Source: Marine Group I thaumarchaeote
GTDB taxonomy: Archaea > Thermoproteota > Nitrososphaeria > Nitrososphaerales > Nitrosopumilaceae
DNA length: 64,000 bases
Direction of reading: 5' to 3'
Assembly: GCA_013390785.1 (NCBI GenBank)
Contig: JACASW010000006.1
Location: 1 to 64,000, forward strand
In this document: positions 53,942 through 62,483 of the stretch, in pieces
How positions within the stretch are numbered: the stretch's first letter is position 1
Layout of the letters: the number at the start of each line of letters is the position of its first letter
The notes under the pieces: generated by a model
What the model saw: only the letters and a program-made list of their open reading frames with translations
What the model was told of the DNA's origin: nothing
Database searches by the model: none
Program-made: the position numbers and the translations under genes

Positions 53942-55450
53942 TTGTTTGAGATAACAAAAAGTGATTTGGCAGGCAGAATAGGTATTTTGCATTCCAATCA
54001 TGGTAAGATTGAAACACCTGCTTACGTTCCAGTGATTCATCCTGTGAAGCAGTTAATTCCTACCAAAAAAATTAGGGAGATTGGTTTTGATCTTGTAATC
54101 ACAAATGCCTATATCACAATGAAAAAGTTTGGGCAAGATGCAGTTAAAAGAGGAATACATGATGTAATCGATTTTGATGGTGCTGTTATGACGGATTCAG
54201 GAGGATATCAAGTATTAGAATACGGTGATGTAGATGTAGCACCACCTGAAATGGCTAAATTTGAACAGGGGATTATGACAGATTTTGCTATACCTTTAGA
54301 CAAACCCACAGGTTATGGTCTCAGTAAAAAGAAGGCGAAATCTTATGTCAACCAAACTCTAAAAGTTTCAAAAGAAACACTTGAGAACAGTACCAACAAT
54401 GGCCAGGTTTGGATTGGTCCAATTCAGGGTGGGGAACATCAAGAATTAGTAAAAAATTCTACCAAGAATCTTGTAAAACAAGGTTTTTCAATGCTAGCAC
54501 TTGGTAGTCCTGTTGAATTTATGGAGTCATACGAGTATGCGCTCCTAGCATCAATGATAATAACTGCTAAAAAAGAGATGCCTGATACAATCCCATTACA
54601 CCTTTTTGGAGCTGGTCATCCCTTAACAATTCCTCTTGCCGTAGCACTTGGATGTGATACTTTTGATTCAGCATCGTACATACTTTATGCTAAGCATGAT
54701 AGATACATGGAAGAAGACAAAACAAGTCACCTTGCAGATATTAGATATTTTTCCTGTACTTGCGAAGTATGCACAAAATTTAGCCCTAAAGAAATCCTTT
54801 CGTTAGAATCTGAAGAAAAGATAAGCAAAATAGCACTTCATAATTTGTTTGCAATTAAAGCCGAAGTAGATAGAGTCAAAGAATCAATCCATCAGGGAAG
54901 GCTTTGGGAATATGTAATGAAGAAAATGCGAGCACATCCAAAGCTGTTTGAGGCAATAGACGTTTTTACTAAAAATTCTAATTACTTTGTAAGCAGTACA
55001 CCAAAATTCAAGGAAAGATCCATTTTCTTGTTTTCAAAAGAGGACCAATATAGACCAGAAATACTTGCATTCAAAAGCACTGTACAAAAGTTCAAAACTA
55101 GGAAAAAGATTGCAGTTCTAACTAAAAATACTGCTATCAAACCAGCTTATCTAACAAATGAATATTCTATACTTAAGGAAAAATTCAAAGATCCTGAATC
55201 TATTCAGTTTTGTTTTTATAATGAATTTCTTGGGATAATACCTTTGGAGCTATCAGACATGTATCCAGCGGCACATTATGAGATGCCAAGAAAAGAATTT
55301 GTGCCTGAAGATTTTCCAACATTTGGCAAAACATGGGATATTTTCTTTTCTAAAAATAATTTTGATATGATATATGTATCAAAAAACGATTATTTTCTTA
55401 AACCATTTCTAAAGATATTGCCAAAAAGTACAAAAAGAAAATTTTTCTAA
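53942..55450 (+). CDS. tgtA: Archaeosine tRNA-guanine transglycosylase
   Basis: A 502-residue enzyme exchanging guanine-15 for preQ0 in archaeal tRNA. The TIM-barrel catalytic domain has TDSGGYQVLEYG (catalytic Asp) and GPIQGGEHQELV; the zinc site is CTCEVC plus a later histidine (LHNLF). A C-terminal half-domain follows, without the PUA extension that some family members have in the same chain. The start is TTG 53942, about 27 nt after a TATA-like box. Confidence 0.93.
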   Translation: MFEITKSDLAGRIGILHSNHGKIETPAYVPVIHPVKQLIPTKKIREIGFDLVITNAYITMKKFGQDAVKRGIHDVIDFDGAVMTDSGGYQVLEYGDVDVAPPEMAKFEQGIMTDFAIPLDKPTGYGLSKKKAKSYVNQTLKVSKETLENSTNNGQVWIGPIQGGEHQELVKNSTKNLVKQGFSMLALGSPVEFMESYEYALLASMIITAKKEMPDTIPLHLFGAGHPLTIPLAVALGCDTFDSASYILYAKHDRYMEEDKTSHLADIRYFSCTCEVCTKFSPKEILSLESEEKISKIALHNLFAIKAEVDRVKESIHQGRLWEYVMKKMRAHPKLFEAIDVFTKNSNYFVSSTPKFKERSIFLFSKEDQYRPEILAFKSTVQKFKTRKKIAVLTKNTAIKPAYLTNEYSILKEKFKDPESIQFCFYNEFLGIIPLELSDMYPAAHYEMPRKEFVPEDFPTFGKTWDIFFSKNNFDMIYVSKNDYFLKPFLKILPKSTKRKFF

Positions 55451-55487
55451 AAATAAAATAATAAAAAAAGGTTAAAAAAGATACAGC

Positions 55488-55790
55488 TTATAGTGCTGCG
55501 TCTTCTGCCCATCCTTTAACGAATACACCGTTCTTATGAAGAGGTACAGGTTGTCCTGCAGTATAGTTCATTGGTCTCATCCAAAAGATTGACTTTGTTG
55601 GGCATACACCTATACATGCACCATCAGAAATACATCTTTCTGGATAAAATACAAATGCTTTACCTCTCTTCCAACCTTCTACAGGTTTTACACGGAGTAC
55701 GTCCGGGCCAAGAGTTGTACAGATTTCTACACATAGTGCACATCCAATACATCTCTGCTCATCTACGTCTGGTAAAATTGCTATTGGCAT
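55488..55790 (-). CDS. Ferredoxin with two [4Fe-4S] sites
   Basis: A 100-residue ferredoxin. The first site is C14-x2-C17-x2-C20-x3-C24; the second is CISDGACIGVCP, with an unusual five-residue spacing between its first two cysteines. An aromatic C-terminal segment (WMRPMNYTAGQPVP) is retained in thaumarchaeal ferredoxins by my recollection. It is a low-potential cytosolic electron carrier. Its promoter region carries the palindrome module at 55822-55858 that is shared with nusA. Confidence 0.88.
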   Translation of the reverse strand: MPIAILPDVDEQRCIGCALCVEICTTLGPDVLRVKPVEGWKRGKAFVFYPERCISDGACIGVCPTKSIFWMRPMNYTAGQPVPLHKNGVFVKGWAEDAAL

Positions 55791-55803
55791 TTCTTATTCA
55801 TAG

Positions 55804-55858
55804 AAAATCATGATTTTTCCTATTTAAACCATGATTGAAAATCATAACACGGTTATAG
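55804..55858 (-). promoter_or_regulatory. Ferredoxin promoter with palindromic module shared with nusA
   Basis: Minus strand: a palindrome ATGATT-TTC-AATCAT (55845-55831) is followed by GG and TTTAAATA, a BRE/TATA-like box centred about 36 nt before the ATG. Block 55822-55858 differs from 11024-11060 at two of 37 positions. Downstream, overlapping the expected transcription start, is a perfect 14-bp palindrome AAAATCATGATTTT (55804-55817). These look like paired operator sites; the regulator is unknown. Confidence 0.68.
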
Positions 55859-55885
55859 GAAAAACTGATCGGATAGCCATAACTA

Positions 55886-55924
55886 ACGTTAATTAAAATA
55901 AAAAGAAATACGTGGATTTCACGT
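55886..55924 (-). terminator. Possible terminator hairpin after the 70-residue gene
   Basis: On the minus strand directly after the stop at 55925, ACGTG-AAATC-CACGT (55924-55910) can form a 5-bp hairpin, followed by a T-rich run (about 55909-55893). This resembles an archaeal intrinsic terminator and would separate this gene from the ferredoxin downstream. Confidence 0.4.
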
Positions 55925-56137
55925 TTATTTTCGCATTGCTTCTATTTGACCAGAGGTTACCCAGTCCAATAACTCGGCTGAGCTAGGATTCTTATCTGCT
56001 GCTTTATTCATAAGATTCTGAACCCAAATCCAGTTAACCTGGTTTAATAGTGGTTTGTTAGCCTCATCACCTGCGCGTACTTTTGCAACAAGTGCTTTGT
56101 CTTGTGTGGCTTCCCATTCTGCATAAGTTCTTCCCAT
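55925..56137 (-). CDS. Small protein of unknown function
   Basis: A 70-residue soluble, helical protein starting MGRTYAEWEATQDK and rich in Ala, Lys and Trp (NWIWVQNLMN). ATG 56137 is about 25 nt after a TATA-like element (CTTTAATTAG), so TTG 56161 is less likely. It shares its upstream region with the divergent beta-CASP gene. No family recognised. Confidence 0.7.
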   Translation of the reverse strand: MGRTYAEWEATQDKALVAKVRAGDEANKPLLNQVNWIWVQNLMNKAADKNPSSAELLDWVTSGQIEAMRK

Positions 56138-56247
56138 GTTTGATCTGATCTTAGCTAGCACTAATTAAAGCTTGTGCAGATTTTCCGGATCGTAACATAA
56201 TCCATTTGTTTAAGAAGACTTTAAGGTGCAGGCTCGGAATTTTGATC

Positions 56248-57516
56248 GTGAAGATAAATGTCTTGGGTGCAGCTGGTGAAGTTGGCAGATCGGGATTTCT
56301 TGTAAATTGTGATGGCACAAATTTACTTTTAGATTATGGTGTTATGTTTGCTAAAAAACGTACTGACCCTCCAATATACCCACTACATGTTAAACCAAAG
56401 GACGTAGATGCTACAATAATCACTCATGCTCATTTGGACCACTCTGGATGTGTTCCGGCTTTGTTTAATGGAGGAAATACCAGTGTTTACTGTACCCCTC
56501 CAACTCTTGATCTAAGCATGTTACTAATTGAAGATATGTTAAAGATTGAAAAAAACAAGCATTCGTTTCATTATGGTCACGCTAATAGCATGCTCAGAAA
56601 TTCCAAGGAGATTAGATTTAAGGAGCCTGTAAAAGTTGGAAATGCCACATTTGAATTACGAGCGTCTGGTCATGTTATTGGTGGTAGTACAGTACTTGTT
56701 GAAGCTAACAATAAACGGCTGTTTTACACGGGAGACATCAATCCGAATGGTTCAAGAATGTTACCAAAGGCTGACTTGGAAATAGGTGATATAGATATGC
56801 TGATCACGGAAAGCACCTATTCGCAAACAGATCAAATGCCACGTGAAGAATCAGAAAATGGATTAATTGAATTTGCCAATGAAGTTATGGACAGAAAAGG
56901 AATATTGTTTATTCCTTCATTTTCTGTTGAAAGATCACAGGAGATTGCTTGTGTGTTGAAGAATGCAAATTTCAAACATCCGATAGTTATGGATGGCATG
57001 GCATTAAAGGTAAATGACATTATGCTTCGTTATCCTGAATATCTGAAAGACATGAAGACGTTCGCTGATGTAATTAATGACTCCTTTTTGGTAAGAAGCC
57101 ATGATGATAGGAAAAGAGCTATTTCAGAACCTTGTGTTGTAATTTCTCCTGCTGGTATGTTAGTAGGCGGAAATGCTGTATTTTACATGCAACAGCTTGC
57201 ATCTGATGATAAGAATGGAATTGCTATGGTCTCATATCAAGGAGAGGGTACACCTGGAAAAAAATTGCTAGAAACAGGTAAGATTTCTACTCGTGGAAAA
57301 GATATGAAGGTAAAAGCCATTGTAAAACAATTTCAATTTTCCGGTCATGGAGATAGGACTGCACTATTTGATATGATAAAAAATATCAAAGGAGATCCTA
57401 AAGTCTTAGCAGTACATGGTGATGAAAACTCTTGCACAAAATTTGCAGAAGAGATTCAAGAAAAGTTCGGTCTTGATGCGTATGCACCAAAACTTGGCGA
57501 AGAGATAGCCGTGTAA
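56248..57516 (+). CDS. MBL beta-CASP RNase (archaeal RNase J/CPSF-type)
   Basis: A 422-residue nuclease. The metallo-beta-lactamase domain has ITHAHLDHSG (HxHxDH, about residues 58-64), FYTGDIN and ITEST; the beta-CASP part carries SPAGMLVGG and the C-terminal FSGHGDRT histidine motif. It lacks N-terminal KH domains, so it is not the aCPSF1 termination factor but a smaller aCPSF2/RNase J-like enzyme processing or degrading RNA. Start is GTG 56248 or TTG 56242; the 5' end of the frame reaches 56206. Confidence 0.87.
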   Translation: MKINVLGAAGEVGRSGFLVNCDGTNLLLDYGVMFAKKRTDPPIYPLHVKPKDVDATIITHAHLDHSGCVPALFNGGNTSVYCTPPTLDLSMLLIEDMLKIEKNKHSFHYGHANSMLRNSKEIRFKEPVKVGNATFELRASGHVIGGSTVLVEANNKRLFYTGDINPNGSRMLPKADLEIGDIDMLITESTYSQTDQMPREESENGLIEFANEVMDRKGILFIPSFSVERSQEIACVLKNANFKHPIVMDGMALKVNDIMLRYPEYLKDMKTFADVINDSFLVRSHDDRKRAISEPCVVISPAGMLVGGNAVFYMQQLASDDKNGIAMVSYQGEGTPGKKLLETGKISTRGKDMKVKAIVKQFQFSGHGDRTALFDMIKNIKGDPKVLAVHGDENSCTKFAEEIQEKFGLDAYAPKLGEEIAV

Positions 57517-57517
57517 T

Positions 57518-58367
57518 ATGCCTGATCTTCATACAGATATCAACATACACGAAACTATCAACAGCGGTCAGATTTTCTTATGGGAAAATGACAGGGATGT
57601 ATGGTTTGTAATTGATGGCCAGGATATTATTATGGTAAAACAAACACCATTTGAAATTACAACATCTTCAAAAAAACCAAAAAATTTTTTCCGAGAAGAT
57701 GATAACTATGGAAAAATACTGAAAAATATTACAAAGGATAAAATTGTAAAAAAGGCAAGTAAGTACTACCCGGGACTACGTGTTACAAGACAAGATCCTT
57801 TCCAATGCTGCATTTCGTTTATTGTTTCAGCAAATTCAAATATACCAAATATCAGAATGCGACTTCAAAAACTATGTATAAAATTTGGTACTAAAGTTAG
57901 GTTCCAAAAAAAGAGAGTTTTTTCTATTTCCCGAACCTAAAAGGCTCGCTAATGCTACATTGCAGGAGCTAAAGGAATGTAAGCTGGGATATAGAGCAAA
58001 ATATGTTTTAGATACATCTCGCATTATTGCCTCAGGAAAAATTGATTTTGACAAATTAAAAAAAGCCGATTACCAACAAACCAAAGAATTGCTTTTAAAA
58101 TTGCCTGGAATTGGGAATAAAGTTGCAGATTGTGTCATGTTGTTTTCTCTTGAAAAACTTGACGCATTCCCCTTGGATACATGGATGCTGAAAATTCTAC
58201 AAAAATATTATTCTAACAACTTTTGTATCGATAAAAAAACCATATCAAAAAAAAGATATGAAGATATACATCAGAAGGTTTTAGAACATTTTGGGAAGCA
58301 TGCCGGCTACTCTCAACAATTTCTCTTTAAAATGGAAAGAGATTTGAACGAAAAAAAGTGGCTGTAA
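57518..58367 (+). pseudogene. OGG1-like 8-oxoguanine DNA glycosylase, single-base frameshift
   Basis: Two frames together encode one glycosylase of the OGG1 type: the N-terminal part in 57518-57940 (DPFQCCISFIVSANSNI) and the C-terminal part, whose frame covers 57885-58367, with EFFLFPEPKRLANATL, the helix-hairpin-helix LPGIGNKVADC (catalytic Lys) and FPLDTW (catalytic Asp). The frames change at an A7 run (57906-57912); with six A's the reading would be continuous through this block. This may be a real inactivating mutation, a sequencing error or slippage-tolerant expression. It starts 1 bp after the nuclease gene. Confidence 0.85.
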
Positions 58368-58401
58368 AACCCTTAATAAAGTAAAAAATTTTTTGGTTCT
58401 T

Positions 58402-58476
58402 GGGCTCATAGCTCAGCTTGGATAGAGTGTTGGACTTCTAATCCAATGGTCAAGGGATCGAAGCCCTTTGGGCCCA
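58402..58476 (+). tRNA. tRNA-Arg (anticodon TCT)
   Basis: A 75-nt cloverleaf: acceptor GGGCTCA/TGGGCCC, D-stem GCTC/GAGT, anticodon stem TTGGA/TCCAA with loop CTTCTAA giving anticodon TCT (58437-58439), and T-stem AAGGG/CCCTT. Discriminator A. The T-loop is ATCGAAG, with A rather than T at position 54. No intron. Confidence 0.93.
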
Positions 58477-58523
58477 TTATTATCTTGACAAATTATTTAT
58501 TAAATCTAAATTTAATATTTTAT

Positions 58524-59015
58524 GTGAAAAATTTTTCAAAGGTAATATTAGGTTGTATCTTTACAGTATTAATTGCCTGTTCTGTTCAACCTGTTCTTGC
58601 CCAAGATATAACTGATATACTTAAACCAGTTCCAATAAAAGATGCGGAATACCAGTTTCATCTACAAATGATACTTAGAGATTCAGATGGTAGATTGATT
58701 AGTGTTACAGAATCTACAAATGGATATTATATTCCACATGCTGTAACAGATGAAGCATTTGATATTCATTTTGGTAAAAAAGAAATTGTCACTATTGATA
58801 ATATAAAATATGAAAAAGTTCAGTATAGGGAAAAATATAGTTTAGACTTACCCTTCAAGTTGATGTTCTTTATACCAGCTATACTTGAAGTATCTTATGG
58901 ACCGGAAACAGTAACAGTTGATGCAAAAATTTTTCAATCCTTCGTTCCACTTGTGTATTTAGCAGATGATGATGAGATTAATACTAAATGGACTATATTT
59001 AGAAAGCTTAACTAA
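58524..59015 (+). CDS. Secreted protein of unknown function, first of a paralogous pair
   Basis: A 163-residue protein with a signal peptide (about 1-29: VKNFSKVILGCIF, ending near VLAQ). The mature part shares YQ-HL, a Gly-Arg/Gln-Leu segment, IPH, and KIEIVTxDNIKYE with the next gene. The start is GTG 58524; upstream in-frame sequence runs back into the tRNA and is not used. Function unknown. Confidence 0.75.
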   Translation: MKNFSKVILGCIFTVLIACSVQPVLAQDITDILKPVPIKDAEYQFHLQMILRDSDGRLISVTESTNGYYIPHAVTDEAFDIHFGKKEIVTIDNIKYEKVQYREKYSLDLPFKLMFFIPAILEVSYGPETVTVDAKIFQSFVPLVYLADDDEINTKWTIFRKLN

Positions 59016-59035
59016 TTCTAAATTCAATATTTTAC

Positions 59036-59569
59036 GTGAAAAATTCTTCAAAAATAGTTTTGGGCTGTATACTTACAATACTAATTACCTGTTCTGTTAA
59101 GTCAGTAGATGCAGATCATCATCTTTCCGGTAATTCAATCTTTAAAGATCTAACCCATGTGAATCTTGTTGATGAATGGGATTCAGAATATCAGATACAC
59201 CTACATGTAGAAGTTCGAAATGCACAAGGTCAGTTGGTTAGCATTTCAGAAGATTCTATTGGTAGACTTATACCACATGAATTAACAGATCATGTATTCA
59301 ATGAAAAGTTGGGTAAAATCGAAATCGTTACTACTGATAACATAAAGTATGAAAGAGTTCAGTATGCAAATTACATACCGGTGGAAGAATTAATGCCAAA
59401 TTCTCAAACTTCACATTTTATTGGATTATGGAGAATCATAATGTGTGGAGAAGTAGTAGGACATGGACATCCATGTTTACCTATCTTTCAGGTCAACACT
59501 CCACATGTTTTTATAACTGAAGGAGATGTTGTCACATTGCATTGGACTATTTTAAGAATTATTAACTAA
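59036..59569 (+). CDS. Secreted protein of unknown function, second of a paralogous pair
   Basis: A 177-residue protein with the same start (GTG, KNSSKIVLGCIL signal peptide to about residue 26) and mature-domain pattern as the gene upstream (58524), from which it was probably duplicated. It adds a histidine-rich N-terminal segment (DADHHLSG) and cysteines with His near the end (CGEVVGHGHPCLP), possible metal ligands. Function unknown. Confidence 0.75.
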   Translation: MKNSSKIVLGCILTILITCSVKSVDADHHLSGNSIFKDLTHVNLVDEWDSEYQIHLHVEVRNAQGQLVSISEDSIGRLIPHELTDHVFNEKLGKIEIVTTDNIKYERVQYANYIPVEELMPNSQTSHFIGLWRIIMCGEVVGHGHPCLPIFQVNTPHVFITEGDVVTLHWTILRIIN

Positions 59570-59589
59570 TCCTAAATTATCTAATAGTA

Positions 59590-59940
59590 ATGAAATACAT
59601 CAAACTAGTATTAGAAAATCTTGACATAAAACCTAACTCTGAAATTAAAGGGCATGTTACAGTAGACTATCCTGGTACATATGATGGAATTGTTATCAAT
59701 ACTCTGATTATGAATTCAAATGAACTGATAGTTTACAAGTCATATAATGATGAAAAAATTTCTGATAATGTTTCACGGCTATTTATCAGCAAGGATGTAA
59801 TGCCAGATAATAAAGCACAGTTTACTGCAGCAATTGAATTTGAACCAGAACAGTCACATGATGTAAAGTTTCGTGCTTCAATTATAGAGCAACACAAGGA
59901 AGTAGAAAGCGATCAGCTGTTTGCAAAGTTTTCAGCCTAA
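59590..59940 (+). CDS. Small beta-rich protein of unknown function
   Basis: A 116-residue soluble protein with alternating hydrophobic strands (YIKLVLENLDIKPNSEIKG, GIVINTLIMNSNELIVY, FTAAIEFEPEQSHDVKFRA). The pattern and the LxPxSxIxGxVxV opening resemble an arrestin-like or Spo0M-like beta-sandwich, but I cannot assign a family. It is convergent with the cupredoxin gene, overlapping by 4 bp. Confidence 0.65.
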   Translation: MKYIKLVLENLDIKPNSEIKGHVTVDYPGTYDGIVINTLIMNSNELIVYKSYNDEKISDNVSRLFISKDVMPDNKAQFTAAIEFEPEQSHDVKFRASIIEQHKEVESDQLFAKFSA

Positions 59941-60413
59941 AATCTAGCGTGTCCTATTACAAGAGTTCCAGTCATCCAAGGATGTGGATCACAATGATAC
60001 TCGATGGTTACCGGTATGTTTGGTGGTGCCTCTGTGAATAAGAATTCATATGTTTCTCCGGGTTTAATAACGCCTGTAGAACCAAAGTCTCCGCTATAGC
60101 CATCAGTATAGCGATGGTCGGGTGTGACTGTATGTGCAGTATCATCTACATTATCCCATATGATATGATTGTCAATGCTTAACTGTATGTTGACCAGTTT
60201 TGGTAGAAAATTGTCCTGCTGGTCAGCATTTGCAGATCCTAAAATCATCTCAATTATAGTGGATTTAACTGGATGTAAAACATGCTCATCAACATCTGGT
60301 GTTGCAAGCTGTTCTGGTAGGTAAAACATTTGGTAGTAACCAATTCCTATTGATGATGCAACCAAAAGCGTAATCAGACCTACTCCATACTGACTGCCCG
60401 AAACTGTACTCAT
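59937..60413 (-). CDS. Membrane-anchored cupredoxin (plastocyanin-like)
   Basis: A 158-residue protein with one N-terminal membrane helix (about 10-32) and a blue-copper domain. Ligands are visible: His in DTAHTV (about 94) and the Cys-His-Met set in EYHCDPHPWM (about 141-149). It is a likely electron carrier working with the Rieske/cytochrome b complex. Its ATG overlaps the cytochrome b stop by 4 bp, so it is translationally coupled. Copper electron carriers are a hallmark of thaumarchaeal respiration. Confidence 0.9.
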   Translation of the reverse strand: MSTVSGSQYGVGLITLLVASSIGIGYYQMFYLPEQLATPDVDEHVLHPVKSTIIEMILGSANADQQDNFLPKLVNIQLSIDNHIIWDNVDDTAHTVTPDHRYTDGYSGDFGSTGVIKPGETYEFLFTEAPPNIPVTIEYHCDPHPWMTGTLVIGHARF

Positions 60414-61873
60414 GGTTTTTCCTCAGGTGATTTTTGTGCTTCATCTTCTTTTGGTAATGATTCTTGTGTAGTTTTTATCCGCTTTGTAGTAGGAAATTTT
60501 GGTGGTTTTGGTATATTTTTTGATTGAGCCATAGCATATCGGTATAGATGGAAGAACCCAGCAAATGTAATCAAGATCACGCCTGTTATCCATAGATTAA
60601 CGTTGTTCATGCCAGACAAGAACGCGTTGTATGCAGCAATATTAAGGAAAACTTGGAATGCAAGTAGAGCAACTAGCATCCAGTTTGTCCATTTTACTGA
60701 TAGATTGATTTCTGACACCTTCTTTGGTCCATTTGCCTTTGCAAGCTTTGCCTTTCTTTCAGCATCCTTTGCAAGATGAATCATCATTAAGGTGAATCCA
60801 AAGCTGAGTGGTACAAGCAATATCATAACCAGATACAAGTTAATTGGATCAATTACCAGCCTTTCAACTAGTGGGATTGTGGTGTCTGGTGGAATGTAAA
60901 ATCCCCAGTATGTGGTTACCAATATCTGGGCAATTCCTGTAATACCAAATGCAGTAATCCAGGGACGGTCTTTCCATGAGAACTTTTTGTATCTGTCTAA
61001 AAATGGCGTAAGTAATAATATACCAATGAACAGTGCAGGCCACAACACTCCAGTAAGGAACTTATCGTATTGTGTCCTCAAAAATGCATAAAGTCCTGTT
61101 AGATACCATTCTGGAACAGTAATTCCAGGTGGTACAGTCGGCTCAAACTTGAAGCCAAGGTCAACAGGAAATACACCTCCAGCCAAACACATCGCACCAC
61201 ATATTGCCATAACCATTGGTACATCAAACACCAAGAATCTTGGGAAATGAACTGCCATTAGTCCGAGCATGACGATGGGTAAAATGAAAACATGTTGTGC
61301 ATAGAATCGAAGCACAAAGTCATGAAAACCAGCACCAAACGCCAGTTCACGAATCATGGGTCCAGCTACAGGTATCGAGTTGGTAAGCGATGCAGCTATA
61401 CTGATTGCAAGCTCAGCTCTTTCACTGAAGATTATATCATATCCAGTAAATGCTTCAAGGATTGTCACAGTGCCGAGTATGACACCCGTTACCCACAAAA
61501 TTTCATTTCTTATTTTGTATCTTCCACTAAAGTATTGGTAATACATGTGAAGAATGGCTAACATTACCATGGCGTTTGAACCATGATAATGGAGATTCCT
61601 AATATGAAATCCAAAAGGCACTTCGTTGTTAATGAACGCAACACTGTCCCATGATCTTGTCATGATTGGTTCGTAATAGAACATTAGTAACGCACCAGTT
61701 ACACCCAGAGTGATGAACATGATGAACGTGAGCATTCCCAAAAATCCAAATGGGCTTACAAACCTAGATGGGAACGAAAACTTGATTGCAGTGAAGATAG
61801 TTCTATCTAACTCATTCCAAATCCAGTAAATGAACGTGAGTAAACCGTTCTGTCTCTCAAGTGAAACGGCCAT
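60410..61873 (-). CDS. Cytochrome b of the Rieske/cytochrome b complex
   Basis: A 487-residue, multi-helix membrane protein. Haem-ligand histidine pairs appear in FHIRNLHYHGSN...LHMYY and in QHVFILPIVMLGLMAVHF; the quinol-site PEWY is conserved (VPEWYLTGLYA). The C-terminal part has extra helices (WMLVALLAFQVFL, LWITGVILITFA) and ends in a charged tail with PKP/PKE repeats. It overlaps the Rieske gene by 17 bp and the cupredoxin gene by 4 bp. It oxidises quinol in the respiratory chain. Confidence 0.94.
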   Translation of the reverse strand: MAVSLERQNGLLTFIYWIWNELDRTIFTAIKFSFPSRFVSPFGFLGMLTFIMFITLGVTGALLMFYYEPIMTRSWDSVAFINNEVPFGFHIRNLHYHGSNAMVMLAILHMYYQYFSGRYKIRNEILWVTGVILGTVTILEAFTGYDIIFSERAELAISIAASLTNSIPVAGPMIRELAFGAGFHDFVLRFYAQHVFILPIVMLGLMAVHFPRFLVFDVPMVMAICGAMCLAGGVFPVDLGFKFEPTVPPGITVPEWYLTGLYAFLRTQYDKFLTGVLWPALFIGILLLTPFLDRYKKFSWKDRPWITAFGITGIAQILVTTYWGFYIPPDTTIPLVERLVIDPINLYLVMILLVPLSFGFTLMMIHLAKDAERKAKLAKANGPKKVSEINLSVKWTNWMLVALLAFQVFLNIAAYNAFLSGMNNVNLWITGVILITFAGFFHLYRYAMAQSKNIPKPPKFPTTKRIKTTQESLPKEDEAQKSPEEKP

Positions 61874-62459
61874 ATCCTACAACTCCATTATCATTAACGC
61901 CCCACTTTGGTGGAGAAATAAACATAAACCCATCAGAATCAGCCTCAAAATTAAGTTGAGGAAGTGTGTTTGAAGGAGCTGCCTGTACAGATGCAGGTCC
62001 TGCAAATGACGTGCCAGTCTTAACATCATACATACTTCCATGACATGGACACTCTCCCCTCATTCTTCCCTCATCTGGCCAGTACTTCCACAAACACCAC
62101 AGATGAAGACATACCATACTATATGCTCTAAATGAAGATACATCTTTTCTTCCCCCACCAAATTTTTCGGGAAGCCTGATAAACTGCCATTTTCTAAAAG
62201 CCTCCTCATTCAGAACTTCATCTGCAGTTTCTGGATAAGTGATTACCTCAGCATGATTTATTGGAAAAGTGTTAAGATTCGCCTGCGTACCGTCAGGCAA
62301 TATTACAGGTACTTTTGCAAGAGTCACAGATGATGGATTGGGCATGAATTTGCCCCAAGGGACAAAAGGCGCAAAAGCCACAGATGTCCCTGCAGCCCCC
62401 ATAAGCTTGAGAAAATCTCTTCTGGACATTACGCCAGGTCTTTTTTCCTGCTCAGACAT
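61857..62459 (-). CDS. Rieske iron-sulfur protein, Tat-exported
   Basis: A 200-residue subunit. The Tat motif SRRDFLKLMG is near residue 12 and a hydrophobic segment follows, so it is exported folded and anchored. The [2Fe-2S] ligands are CLHLWC and CPCHGS, with an insertion (LWKYWPDEGRMR) between them. First gene of the Rieske-cytochrome b-cupredoxin operon. A TATA-like element at about 62480-62487 lies inside the end of the upstream gene. Confidence 0.92.
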   Translation of the reverse strand: MSEQEKRPGVMSRRDFLKLMGAAGTSVAFAPFVPWGKFMPNPSSVTLAKVPVILPDGTQANLNTFPINHAEVITYPETADEVLNEEAFRKWQFIRLPEKFGGGRKDVSSFRAYSMVCLHLWCLWKYWPDEGRMRGECPCHGSMYDVKTGTSFAGPASVQAAPSNTLPQLNFEADSDGFMFISPPKWGVNDNGVVGYGRFT

Positions 62460-62483
62460 TCAAGCTCACATTCGTCAAATTGG

